Notes: generated by a model not told the origin, from the letters alone. A stretch of DNA of 6,040 bases from Chromatiales bacterium (GCA_026990045.1 JALSIK010000034.1:1-6040); one strand, 5' to 3'. Positions 1-6,040 are shown, counted from the stretch's first letter. Made by a program: numbers and translations.

Positions 1-740
1 TTGTCGGCCGGCGGCGGCAGCCCGTCCATTGCGCCGTTGGCCTCGGCCACCCGGCGCTGGTAGGCGGCGGCCGGCTTGTAGAACATGTGCGCGAACTTGG
101 ACCAGAACACGGTCCCGAACAGGACCGTGGCCGCGGCGACGAAGAGCCAGAAGAAGACCGTGGCCCACAGGCCCGCGTCGCGCCACTGGAGGAAAGACCA
201 GATCAGCGCAAAGGTGGTGGTGGCCAGCAGCGAGAGCACGAACAGGTCGGCCCGCACGATGCGGTACCAGGGATGGCCCTCGGCGGCCACGTCCACCCGG
301 ATGAAGAACCAGAACCAGTACCCGCCCACGCACACCATGAGCGCGCCGATGTGCCACAGGGCGGGGACCCAGGCCGGCGGCGCCTCCGCCTCGGGATAGG
401 CGAACACCAGGATCGCGGTGGTGACGATGAAGAAGATGAAGCCGTACATGGTGAGCAGGTGCGCCACGCGCCGCCGCGGGTTGCAGAACTCGCCGGAGGC
501 GAGCACGTCGTGCGCGGCCGTGGCCACGGCGATGGCCACCCGTTCCCCGCCACCCAGGCGGCGCGTGGCCATGGCGTCCGATTCCTTCTTGTAGCGGAAG
601 AAGTACTTGGCGCTCTTCTTGTGGAGCGTGTCCAGGATGGTCCCGCCGGCGACCAGCAGCGCCATGACGATGACGTAGATCTGCATCACCAGCGGGGTGA
701 TGTACGAGGGCGCATCGGCGATGGGATTGTATGTCAGCAT
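1..740 (-). CDS. aprM: AprM-like membrane protein, putative membrane anchor of APS reductase (3' end outside window)
   Basis: I translated this frame directly: 246 codons from ATG at 740 with no stop, so the C-terminus lies beyond position 1. Hydrophobic stretches near residues 16-34, 93-114, 126-146, 161-181 and 192-213 suggest five membrane helices. Possible heme ligands or conserved residues are H77, H94, H129, H156 and H218. The stretches ASGEFCNPRRRVAHLLTMYG (81-100) and SKFAHMFYKPAAA (214-226) resemble the cytochrome b-like membrane domain shared by AprM and the C-terminal half of QmoC. There is no iron-sulfur domain and the length is near 250 aa, which fits stand-alone AprM better than QmoC. 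AprM is thought to link dissimilatory APS reductase (AprBA), which oxidises sulfite plus AMP to APS, with the membrane quinone pool; this role is inferred in the field and not proven here. aprBA would be expected immediately downstream, off the left edge. The alternative is another QmoC/NarI-like cytochrome b subunit. Confidence 0.7.
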   Translation of the reverse strand, partial: MLTYNPIADAPSYITPLVMQIYVIVMALLVAGGTILDTLHKKSAKYFFRYKKESDAMATRRLGGGERVAIAVATAAHDVLASGEFCNPRRRVAHLLTMYGFIFFIVTTAILVFAYPEAEAPPAWVPALWHIGALMVCVGGYWFWFFIRVDVAAEGHPWYRIVRADLFVLSLLATTTFALIWSFLQWRDAGLWATVFFWLFVAAATVLFGTVFWSKFAHMFYKPAAAYQRRVAEANGAMDGLPPPAD

Positions 741-748
741 CAGCCCTT

Positions 749-754
749 CCTCCC
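749..754 (-). promoter_or_regulatory. Strong Shine-Dalgarno site for the aprM-like gene
   Basis: On the minus strand the sequence AGGGAGGAAGGGCTG directly precedes the ATG at 740. The GGAGG core ends 8 nt before the start codon, an ideal spacing. This fixes the start of the membrane protein and suggests it is well translated. Confidence 0.75.
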
Positions 755-857
755 TTGATTGTTGTGCGTTGGTTGGGGCGATGGGTGGCCGCCTCGGGGC
801 CGGACGGGATGCCGGGGGCTCCCCGCCTCGCGGGCCACGCGGCCCGGCCACCTGTTC

Positions 858-885
858 AGTATAGCCGGGAAATCGTGCTTGTAAC
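858..885 (-). promoter_or_regulatory. Candidate sigma-70 promoter for the aprM-like gene
   Basis: On the minus strand GTTACA (880-885; 4 of 6 matches to TTGACA) is followed by a 16-nt spacer and TATACT (858-863; 5 of 6 matches to TATAAT). This A/T-rich patch stands out from the GC-rich surroundings and lies between the stop of the upstream SEC-C gene (951) and the start at 740. Transcription would begin near 850 and give a leader of about 110 nt. The call rests on hexamer matches only. Confidence 0.45.
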
Positions 886-950
886 TCCCACGGTTTCTCT
901 GGATATTTGCCGCCGAGGGGCCATGCCCCCGGCCGCCGCCGCGGGAATGG

Positions 951-1961
951 TCAGTCCAGGACCGGGAAATGCACCAGCTTCCGCAGCAGGGGGGTGGCCC
1001 GCAGGCGGGTGTGGGCCGAAAAAGGCCCGGACCCCACGTGCTCTTCTTCCACCAGCCCCACGAAGCCGGCGAACCGGCGCAACGTGCGCATGGAGTGAGC
1101 ATGGCGGACCTGCTTTTCCGGCGTGGCGTAGGGGCGGGCCGGCGCCTCCTCGGCCAGGACGGGGAAGGCGTGCAGGAAGTGGCCGCTGTAGAACTCCTCC
1201 AGGCGCCAGGCGTGGCCGTGGCGCGCGAGCAGGTAGAGGGTGAAGGCCCAGGCCTGCTGGATGAAAGGCAGGTCCGGATAATGGTCGGAGTAGGCCCAGT
1301 TGAATTTGGCCACGTGGGTCCTGAACAGCGTCGGGTAGACCGCCGCCAGGCCGCCCCCATCGAGGAGACGGCGGCATTCCCGGCTGGGGATGAAACGCCC
1401 GCGGTACTTGCGGATGAGCCCGGCCAGCTCCGCCACCACCCGGGTCACGTGCACGGGTTCGAATTCCTGTTCGCGGTTGATGTTCCCGAACCGGGTCAGC
1501 TCGGCGTATTTTTCCTCCCCCAGCCACCTGCGGGCGGCCTCGCGGCACACCGCGCGGGGCAGGTTGCCCTTGGCCGTGGCCTTGAGGCCCTTGTCGCCCA
1601 TGGCTTCCACCAGCACCCCGAACAGGATCAGCACCGGGGCGGCGGCCACCTGCTGCGGCGCCTCGTTGATCCGGATCAGGTCGGGGGAGTCGAAGGGGAA
1701 GTAGACCAGGCGATGGACCTGTTCCGGCGACAAACCGTGGAACACCTCCTGCGGGGATCGGTTGTGCTCCGCCATGTATGCCTCGGCGAAGGCCTGCACG
1801 TCGCGCAGCGTATCGAAGCTGTGCGCCGCCAGTGCGCGTTCCAGTTCTTCCGCCGCCCCCGGCGGGTGGAGATGTCCCGCCGTGAACGGCACCTGGCAGC
1901 AGCGGCCGTAGGGCGTGCCGCTGCCGCAGGGGCAAGGGGCATGGGGTTCGGGCTGGTCCAC
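951..1961 (-). CDS. SEC-C metal-binding domain protein with uncharacterised C-terminal body, 336 aa
   Basis: The N-terminus carries a SEC-C knuckle, APCPCGSGTPYGRCC (residues 8-22), with C10, C12, C21 and C22 as the expected zinc ligands. In the SecA C-terminal tail, for which the motif is named, this knuckle binds zinc and contacts SecB and the ribosome. The remaining 310 residues look soluble, with no signal peptide or clear membrane helix. Recognisable patches include LVYFPFDSPDLIRINE (85-100), MGDKGLKATAKGNLPR (121-136), HVTRVVAELAGLIRKYRGRF (171-190), and an aromatic stretch around residues 220-260. I believe these mark a recurring hypothetical protein family in Proteobacteria, but I cannot name a function. 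The KGLKATAKGNLPR patch resembles a helix-turn region seen in some pRiA4b ORF-3/SEC-C proteins, a weak impression. GTG at 1961 is chosen because it keeps the whole knuckle and has AAGGAAA (GGA 10 nt upstream) as ribosome binding site; the next in-frame ATG codons would remove the knuckle. It lies 46 bp after the UPF0149/SEC-C gene, probably in the same operon. Confidence 0.82.
   Translation of the reverse strand: MDQPEPHAPCPCGSGTPYGRCCQVPFTAGHLHPPGAAEELERALAAHSFDTLRDVQAFAEAYMAEHNRSPQEVFHGLSPEQVHRLVYFPFDSPDLIRINEAPQQVAAAPVLILFGVLVEAMGDKGLKATAKGNLPRAVCREAARRWLGEEKYAELTRFGNINREQEFEPVHVTRVVAELAGLIRKYRGRFIPSRECRRLLDGGGLAAVYPTLFRTHVAKFNWAYSDHYPDLPFIQQAWAFTLYLLARHGHAWRLEEFYSGHFLHAFPVLAEEAPARPYATPEKQVRHAHSMRTLRRFAGFVGLVEEEHVGSGPFSAHTRLRATPLLRKLVHFPVLD
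1918..1934. repeat. 17-nt direct repeat, copy 1 (within the N-terminal SEC-C knuckle)
   Basis: CCGCTGCCGCAGGGGCA on the plus strand is identical to 2039-2055. It encodes the CPCGSG core of the 336-aa protein's knuckle on the minus strand. The second copy encodes the same core in the neighbouring gene, so the identity may simply reflect the same motif written with the same high-GC codons. Confidence 0.85.
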
Positions 1962-2007
1962 GATGGCTGTTTCCTTTCCGGCGGGCCGGTGGACGGGGGG
2001 TACCAGG

Positions 2008-3333
2008 TCAGTGCAGGCAGCAGCGCTTGTACTTTTTCCCGCTGCCGCAGGGGCAGGGATCGTTGCGCCCCACCTTGGGCGTGGTCCGCCTGACGGTTGC
2101 CTGGCCCGGGCCGATGCGGGTTCCGAACCGTTCGTGGAGCCGCGCGACGGCATCGGCGATGACTTCCGCCACGTCTTCGCCGCCATCCCGGTCTCCCCCG
2201 TCTTCGCGACCCCGGGCCAGGCGCCGGATGGGCGCGGCGTATTCCTCCAGCAGTTCCCGGTCCCGGCCGGAAAGCGGCGGCCACAGGCGCAGGCCGCGCT
2301 CGAACCCGGCGCACCAGTCCGCGGTGACGGTTTCGCCGGAGTCGCGGGCCTCGAGGAGGATGGGCTCGAACAGTCCCGCGGCCAGCACGGAAGAAACCCG
2401 GTCGTGGAAAAACATGAGGGCACTCAGGCAGTCCGTCGCCTCCGCCTCGCCGTCCCACACGGGCGCATGCTCGTCGCCGCCCCAGATCTCCGGGAGCCAG
2501 CGCGAGGGCATCACCACCGCCGGCGCGCAGAGCACCGCCGCCATGTAACCGTCCAGCTCCGAGAGATTCATGATGCCGCCGTCGCCCCCATGGCGATTCA
2601 ACACGTACTGGATGAGTGCCATGGGATCGGACCCGTCCGGCCTTTCCGGCGGGGCTTCGAGCCCCCCCAGGCGGCCGTAGTCGGGGCGCGGGGTGTCGCG
2701 TGTCTCCCGCAATCCCAGCTCGATCTCCACGTCCTCCAGGTCACCGGCACACTGGATGTCCACGCAATCCCTGGCGAACAGGGCGCGCACTTCGTCGATG
2801 AGCTCCACCGCCCGGAGATCGATGATCCGGCCCATCAGCAGGCCGTTGAGCATGGGGCAATCTTCCGCCGGCTGCCGCAGGTAATCCCGGTACACCTCCA
2901 GGACCCGCCCGCGCAGCGCGGGATGGTGCTGCGCCACTTCTGCCAGCGCATCCACCGCCATGATGCGGGCGAATTGCTTGCGCGCCGGGTCACGCAGGAT
3001 CGCCACCGCGGCGGGGATGGCGGGCTCGCCGATGAGCCCCATGACCCGCGGCAGTTCCTCCAGCGCCCAGTCGTCATCGCACAGGTCATCGAAGCACCCG
3101 GCCAGCGCCGGCGCGGCCGCGGCCGCCCGGAGCTGGCCCAGGGTGCGCCAGGCGTGAACCGGGACCCATACCTCGTCGCTGTCACCGGGCATGTTGTGCA
3201 GTTCCGGGTCCCGGACCAGGGCCACCAGCGCAGGCACGTCGTCGTCCGTGAACCCGTGGGCCAGGTAGTCGGGCCAGTCGCCTGACGGGTCGGGCTCGCC
3301 GAGCCGGAACAGGATGTCGGTGGTGGCGGTCAT
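2008..3333 (-). CDS. HEAT/DUF1186-like - UPF0149 (YecA/YgfB) - SEC-C protein, 441 aa
   Basis: Three parts are visible. Residues about 15-210 are helical, acidic and repeat-like (WVPVHAWRTLGQL, LPRVMGLIGEPAIPAAVAIL, FARIMAVDALAEVAQHHP) and resemble HEAT or DUF1186 domains. Residues about 255-370 form a UPF0149 domain with the signature ELDGYMAAVLCAP...WLPEIWG (259-285) and WCAGFERGL (340-348), as in E. coli YecA and YgfB. Residues 423-441 are a textbook SEC-C knuckle, RNDPCPCGSGKKYKRCC, with C427, C429, C438 and C439. E. coli YecA combines UPF0149 and SEC-C and binds zinc and ribosomes; this protein adds the large N-terminal region. The function is unknown; a scaffold or ribosome/nascent-chain role is only inferred. 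ATG at 3333 is preferred because GGA lies 7 nt upstream (GGAAAAAAAC-ATG). Upstream in-frame starts at 3345, 3351 and 3378 (GTG) lack a good ribosome binding site. It is probably the first gene of a two-gene operon. Confidence 0.88.
   Translation of the reverse strand: MTATTDILFRLGEPDPSGDWPDYLAHGFTDDDVPALVALVRDPELHNMPGDSDEVWVPVHAWRTLGQLRAAAAAPALAGCFDDLCDDDWALEELPRVMGLIGEPAIPAAVAILRDPARKQFARIMAVDALAEVAQHHPALRGRVLEVYRDYLRQPAEDCPMLNGLLMGRIIDLRAVELIDEVRALFARDCVDIQCAGDLEDVEIELGLRETRDTPRPDYGRLGGLEAPPERPDGSDPMALIQYVLNRHGGDGGIMNLSELDGYMAAVLCAPAVVMPSRWLPEIWGGDEHAPVWDGEAEATDCLSALMFFHDRVSSVLAAGLFEPILLEARDSGETVTADWCAGFERGLRLWPPLSGRDRELLEEYAAPIRRLARGREDGGDRDGGEDVAEVIADAVARLHERFGTRIGPGQATVRRTTPKVGRNDPCPCGSGKKYKRCCLH
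2039..2055. repeat. 17-nt direct repeat, copy 2 (within the C-terminal SEC-C knuckle)
   Basis: This copy is identical to 1918-1934 and offset by 121 bp. It encodes the CPCGSG core at the end of the 441-aa protein. Both copies are read in the same codon phase by their own gene, so recombination between them would fuse the two proteins in frame through a single knuckle. Confidence 0.85.
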
Positions 3334-3752
3334 GTTTTTTTCCATGGGCATGGCGGCGCCCGGCAGCTGCTCCCTCACGGCCCGCCTCGCCCGGGCCCCG
3401 CGACCGACTTTACCGCAGACCCGCCGCCTGGAGAAGACGGCTCCAAGTTACTGATTTCCCAGGGCATCTGAGCCAACACCCGGGAAGTCCGGGAGGGCGG
3501 TGAGGCCGCCGGCACGGCCGCGGCGGACCGGTGTCCATTTGCATCCCTCACCCTGCCCCTGTCCCCGCGGGGAGAGGGCCGGGGTGAGGGGGATCCTGGA
3601 GGCGGCCGGGGGCTGGCTGCGGGGAAACGCGCGGCCGCATCCCGCTTCCTGGTGCGATGGCTGCGCGATCACACCCTACGGACATCCGGCATCTGAACTC
3701 CGACACCTTGATATCTGATATCCGAGCCCGGCGGGTTGGTTTGGTCCCGGGT
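3334..3752. other. Intergenic region between nirN and the SEC-C operon
   Basis: This 419-bp gap has no convincing gene. It contains the palindromic repeat at 3543-3594, and a short A/T-richer stretch at 3709-3722 with TGATATC repeated twice in tandem. It also contains the untranslated leader of the 441-aa gene. I looked for a minus-strand promoter upstream of 3333 and found only weak matches (for example TTCTCC, 17 nt, TAAAGT around 3407-3435), not good enough to call. No intrinsic terminator with a T-run follows nirN. The small ORFs here are artefacts of the palindrome and GC bias. Confidence 0.6.
3543..3594. repeat. GC-rich palindromic interspersed repeat ('LTPALSP'-type element)
   Basis: The outer arms CCCTCACCC (3545-3553) and GGGTGAGGG (3582-3590) pair perfectly. 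The inner arms pair with few mismatches around a CCCCGCGGGG centre (3563-3572), giving a long stem. In one minus-strand frame it reads PLTPALSPRG, the well-known spurious translation of a non-coding repeat family scattered through intergenic regions of many proteobacteria. It sits between two transcription units. It could fold in the nirN 3' transcript and stabilise it or slow transcription, which is inference. Confidence 0.75.
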
Positions 3753-5315
3753 TCAGTGGGAGGTGCCCTCGGAGCGGTGGATCTTGTTCCAGACGTTGTA
3801 CTTGCCCGAGGGCTTGTTCATGGGCAGGCGTTTGATCTCCTTCAGGGTGGCGGCGTCGTAGACCACCACCGCGCCGTCCGGGTCCCAGATGCTGAGCAGG
3901 GCATGGCGGCCATGGCGGTCGAACTCCACGTGGGCGGCGGTCTTGCCCGGGGCGGGGCGCAGGGTCTTCACGATCTCCAGGGTGCGCTTGTCGATGACGT
4001 GCACCGCGTCGCGGTGGGGACCGAAGAACACGTCCACCCAGGCGTAGGGGGTGTTCTCGTGGCTGCGCATGAAGAAGCCGGGCCCCAGGGTCTCGATGCG
4101 CTTGATGGTGCGCCAGGTCTTCATGTCGATGACGCTCACCTCGCCCCGGCGCAGGTTGGGCGTGGCCAGCACCCGCCGGCCCCGGTAGTCGAAGGTGATG
4201 CCCGAGCCGAGATGGGGCAGGCCGTCGAGGTCCAGCTCGGCCACCTTGCGCCTCACGTTGAGGTTGACCACCTGGCCCTTGCCGCCGCCGCGGGCGGCGC
4301 CCATGACGTGGTCGTAGGCCTGGTCGAAGAAGAAGTCGTCGAGGATGGCGTCGAGGCGGATGCGCTGGATGGGGAACGGCCCCGGCTCGGCCAGGCCCTC
4401 GCCCAGGCGGTAGTCGTGGACCAGGCCGCGGTAGACGGGGCGCGGATGGTCGGCGTACTGGATCTCCCAGATCTCGGGGATGTCCTTGAGCGCGGCGATG
4501 AAGCTCTCGCGGGGCGGGGCGGTGTAGACGGCGCTCACGCGCGAGCTGTTGCCGTGGTCGTCGCGCACCGGGATCACGCGCAGCAGGCCGAGGTCGGCGG
4601 CCCGCAGCAGCACCAGGGTGTGGGGCAGGGTGTTGGCCACCATGACGTAGCGGCCGTCGCCGGAGACGGCCAGGTTGCGGGTGTTGATGCCGGCGCGGAT
4701 CTCGGCCGTGGTCTGCAGCCGGTACAGGTCGAAGCGGCTGATCCAGCCGTCGCGCGAGGCGAAGTAGACGAAGCGGCCGTCGGGCGAGAACTTGGGCCCG
4801 CCGTGGAGGGCGAAGCGGGTGGGAAAGCGGTGGAGGGGAACCAGCCGGTCGCCGTCGAGCACGGTGACGTGGTGGTCACCCAGCTCCACCACCACGAACA
4901 GGTTGAGGGGGTCGGCGTCGAACACCGGCGGCCCGGACGGGTCGGGGCCGGGGCGCAGCAGGCGGTGGCTGGCGCGGATCCGCTCCGCGCCCCACACCGG
5001 CGGCCGCGGCAGGGGGGTGTAGATGTACGCCACCAGGGCCTCGATCTCGGCCGCCGTGAGCCGCCCGCCGAAGGCGGGCATCTGGGTGGCGGGCCGGCCG
5101 CGGGCGATGACCGCCGCCGCCCGGGCGCGCTCGAGCCGGCGCAGGTTCTCCGGCAGCAGGGCCGGGCCCATGGCCCCCAGGCGCCCGGCGCCGTGGCAGC
5201 CGGCGCAGTGGCGGGCATAGAGGGCGGCGGCCTCCTCCGGCGCGGCGGCGGCCGTCCCGGCCCATGCCGCCAGCACCAGCAGCGCCGCCGGGACCAGTGC
5301 GGGGCTGCGCGTCAT
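3753..5315 (-). CDS. nirN: NirN, c-type cytochrome with heme d1 propeller (dihydro-heme d1 dehydrogenase), 520 aa
   Basis: A Sec signal peptide (residues 1-24, probable cleavage after TAAA) is followed by a short cytochrome c domain. That domain has the heme c site CAGCH (C37, C40, H41) and a likely axial methionine M79 in ATQMPAF. Residues about 135-520 form a cytochrome d1-type eight-bladed propeller: FVVVELGDHHVTVLDG, HGGPKFSPDGRFVY, NLAVSGDGRYVMVAN and the terminal KPSGKYNVWNKIHRSEGTSH. H171 in LHGGPKFSPDG is a good candidate for the proximal heme d1 ligand; H336, H368 and H419 are other candidate active-site histidines. NirN oxidises dihydro-heme d1 to heme d1 in the periplasm before transfer to NirS. 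NirF shares the propeller and the GTSH ending but lacks the cytochrome c domain; NirS is longer and differs at the C-terminus, so NirN fits best. ATG at 5315 lies 2 nt after the nirJ stop, with no clear Shine-Dalgarno site, so coupled translation is likely. The length is close to known NirN proteins. Confidence 0.88.
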   Translation of the reverse strand: MTRSPALVPAALLVLAAWAGTAAAAPEEAAALYARHCAGCHGAGRLGAMGPALLPENLRRLERARAAAVIARGRPATQMPAFGGRLTAAEIEALVAYIYTPLPRPPVWGAERIRASHRLLRPGPDPSGPPVFDADPLNLFVVVELGDHHVTVLDGDRLVPLHRFPTRFALHGGPKFSPDGRFVYFASRDGWISRFDLYRLQTTAEIRAGINTRNLAVSGDGRYVMVANTLPHTLVLLRAADLGLLRVIPVRDDHGNSSRVSAVYTAPPRESFIAALKDIPEIWEIQYADHPRPVYRGLVHDYRLGEGLAEPGPFPIQRIRLDAILDDFFFDQAYDHVMGAARGGGKGQVVNLNVRRKVAELDLDGLPHLGSGITFDYRGRRVLATPNLRRGEVSVIDMKTWRTIKRIETLGPGFFMRSHENTPYAWVDVFFGPHRDAVHVIDKRTLEIVKTLRPAPGKTAAHVEFDRHGRHALLSIWDPDGAVVVYDAATLKEIKRLPMNKPSGKYNVWNKIHRSEGTSH

Positions 5316-5317
5316 AC

Positions 5318-6040
5318 CTATTTATATACGATGGCCCGCCGCCGGCGGTAGGGCGTGACCTGCAGCCGCGGGCCGGTGGCCGTGATCCCCAGCTCGTCGT
5401 CGTCCAGGTAGCAGGCGGGGTCCTCGGCCCAGGGGTCGCCGGTGAGCTGCCACGCCCGCACCCGGGTGTTGCCGCCGCAGATGGCGCGGTAACCGCAGGC
5501 GGCGCAGCGCCCCTTGAGCGGTCGCGGCCGGCGCTTGAGCCCCGCCATGAGGGGATCGGAGACATCCTGCCAGATCTCGGAGAAGGGCCGCCGGCGCACG
5601 TTGCCCAGGGTGTAGTCCCACCAGAAGGTGTCGGGATGCACGTCGCCCACGTTGTCGATGTTGGCGATGTTGACCCCGGAGCTGTTGCCGCCCCACTTCT
5701 CCAGCCGCCGCTGCAGGCGCGGCGCCAGGTGGGGAAAGCGGCGCCGGGCCCACAGCAGCAGGTAGACCCCGTCGGCGTCGTTGTTGCCGGTGACGAACTC
5801 GCGCGGGCACCCGGCCCGGATGCCGTCCCAGCAGGTGGCGAACAGCAGGTCCATGGCCTCGCGGGTCATGCGGTGGACCACGTCGTCCTTGCGGTTGCGG
5901 TTGCCGCGCCCGCCGTAGTTGAGGTGGGAGAGATAGAACTTGTCGATGGCCTCGCGCTCCATGAGCTCCAGCAGCGCCGGCAGGTCGCCGGCGTTGTCGC
6001 GGGTGAGGGTGAAGCGGATGCCCACCTTGATGCCGGCGTC
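5318..6040 (-). CDS. nirJ: NirJ, radical SAM enzyme of heme d1 biosynthesis (5' end outside window)
   Basis: 240 codons and the TAG stop are present; the frame stays open to the window edge, so the N-terminus with the radical SAM CxxxCxxC motif is missing. The visible part begins DAGIKVGIRFTLTRDNAGDL and continues with DKFYLSHLNYGGRGNRNRKDD, characteristic of NirJ. The C-terminal SPASM-like region has the spacing C-x2-C-x5-C-x21-C (C179, C182, C188 and C210 of the visible part; CAACGYRAICGGN), expected to hold an auxiliary 4Fe-4S cluster. NirJ removes the propionates from rings A and B of 12,18-didecarboxysiroheme, leaving oxo groups, on the way to heme d1. A GTG at 6025 is internal and not the true start, because conserved NirJ sequence continues upstream of it. 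It is the gene before nirN in the same operon. Confidence 0.92.
   Translation of the reverse strand, partial: DAGIKVGIRFTLTRDNAGDLPALLELMEREAIDKFYLSHLNYGGRGNRNRKDDVVHRMTREAMDLLFATCWDGIRAGCPREFVTGNNDADGVYLLLWARRRFPHLAPRLQRRLEKWGGNSSGVNIANIDNVGDVHPDTFWWDYTLGNVRRRPFSEIWQDVSDPLMAGLKRRPRPLKGRCAACGYRAICGGNTRVRAWQLTGDPWAEDPACYLDDDELGITATGPRLQVTPYRRRRAIVYK

Larger units (their letters stand above)
741..950 (-). other. Intergenic region: leader of the aprM-like gene with GC-rich hairpins
   Basis: This 210-bp gap separates the SEC-C operon from the aprM-like gene. Besides the promoter and ribosome binding site listed separately, it holds a perfect 6-bp stem with a 4-nt loop (CGGGCC-ACGC-GGCCCG, 831-846) just after the predicted transcription start. 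A small GGGG-GCT-CCCC hairpin lies at 814-824. A third hairpin, GGGGC-CAT-GCCCC at 917-929, lies about 20 nt past the upstream gene's stop. It could help end the SEC-C transcript but has no following T-run on the minus strand, so it is not a canonical intrinsic terminator. No ORF here looks real. Confidence 0.5.

Noticed and set aside
87..758. 223-codon plus-strand open frame
   Set aside because: It is rich in H, G, D, E and R with no domain; the opposite strand gives a clean multi-helix membrane protein with a strong ribosome binding site.
914..932. Intrinsic terminator after the SEC-C operon
   Set aside because: The GGGGC-CAT-GCCCC stem is short and is not followed by a T-run on the minus strand, so it was noted only within the intergenic entry.
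1962..2423. Extension of the 336-aa SEC-C protein upstream to an ATG at 2423
   Set aside because: The extended part overlaps the UPF0149/SEC-C gene out of frame, has arbitrary composition, and would place the SEC-C knuckle mid-protein; GTG at 1961 has its own ribosome binding site.
1915..3285. 456-codon plus-strand open frame
   Set aside because: It lies antisense to the UPF0149/SEC-C gene, whose motifs are unmistakable; it is a GC-bias artefact.
3448..3672. 74-codon minus-strand ORF containing PLTPALSPRG
   Set aside because: It is a known spurious translation of an intergenic palindromic repeat, not a protein.
3463..3696. Repeated 9-mer GGCATCTGA (3463-3471 and 3688-3696) as a possible attachment or regulatory site
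   Set aside because: It is too short and lacks symmetry or flanking similarity; chance is a sufficient explanation.
3709..3722. Tandem TGATATC pair as a possible regulator operator
   Set aside because: It is just 14 bp, lies downstream of nirN and far from any start codon, and has no supporting promoter elements.
3657..5351. 564-codon plus-strand open frame opposite nirN
   Set aside because: It is the antisense shadow of a high-GC gene, with low-complexity V/H/G/A-rich content and no recognisable motif; the minus strand encodes an obvious NirN with signal peptide, CxxCH and propeller.

Overview
The window is high-GC DNA (mostly G/C third positions) carrying five protein-coding genes, all on the minus strand. 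Two are truncated by the window edges. The gene set points to a Gammaproteobacterium or Betaproteobacterium that both oxidises sulfur and denitrifies. This organism guess rests on protein resemblance read by eye, not on a search.

Read in the direction of transcription (right to left), the window opens with the C-terminal two-thirds or so of nirJ, the radical-SAM enzyme of heme d1 synthesis (5318-6040). It is followed after 2 nt by nirN, a periplasmic c-type cytochrome fused to a heme d1-binding propeller (3753-5315). NirJ acts on the tetrapyrrole precursor in the cytoplasm. NirN acts late in the periplasm, oxidising dihydro-heme d1 before heme d1 is placed in cytochrome cd1 nitrite reductase. 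The pair is therefore the tail of a heme d1/nitrite reductase operon whose other genes lie beyond the right edge.

A 419-bp gap (3334-3752) holds a GC-rich palindromic repeat of the widespread 'LTPALSP' type. Next come two SEC-C proteins that look like one operon. The first is a 441-aa protein with a HEAT/DUF1186-like N-terminus, a UPF0149 (YecA/YgfB) domain and a C-terminal SEC-C knuckle (2008-3333). The second is a 336-aa protein with an N-terminal SEC-C knuckle and an otherwise uncharacterised body (951-1961). The C-terminal knuckle of one and the N-terminal knuckle of the other share a 17-nt direct repeat 121 bp apart, in matching reading frames, so a fusion or a split between the two genes is easy to imagine.

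After a 210-bp gap with a candidate sigma-70 promoter and a hairpin-rich leader comes an integral membrane protein (1-740, 3' end off the window). It resembles AprM, the putative membrane anchor of dissimilatory APS reductase, a sulfur oxidation enzyme. In aprM-type sulfur oxidisers aprB and aprA follow aprM, so they would be expected just beyond the left edge. No RNA gene, insertion sequence, CRISPR array or defence island is visible. The window appears to join two energy-metabolism loci with a small, poorly characterised SEC-C operon between them.
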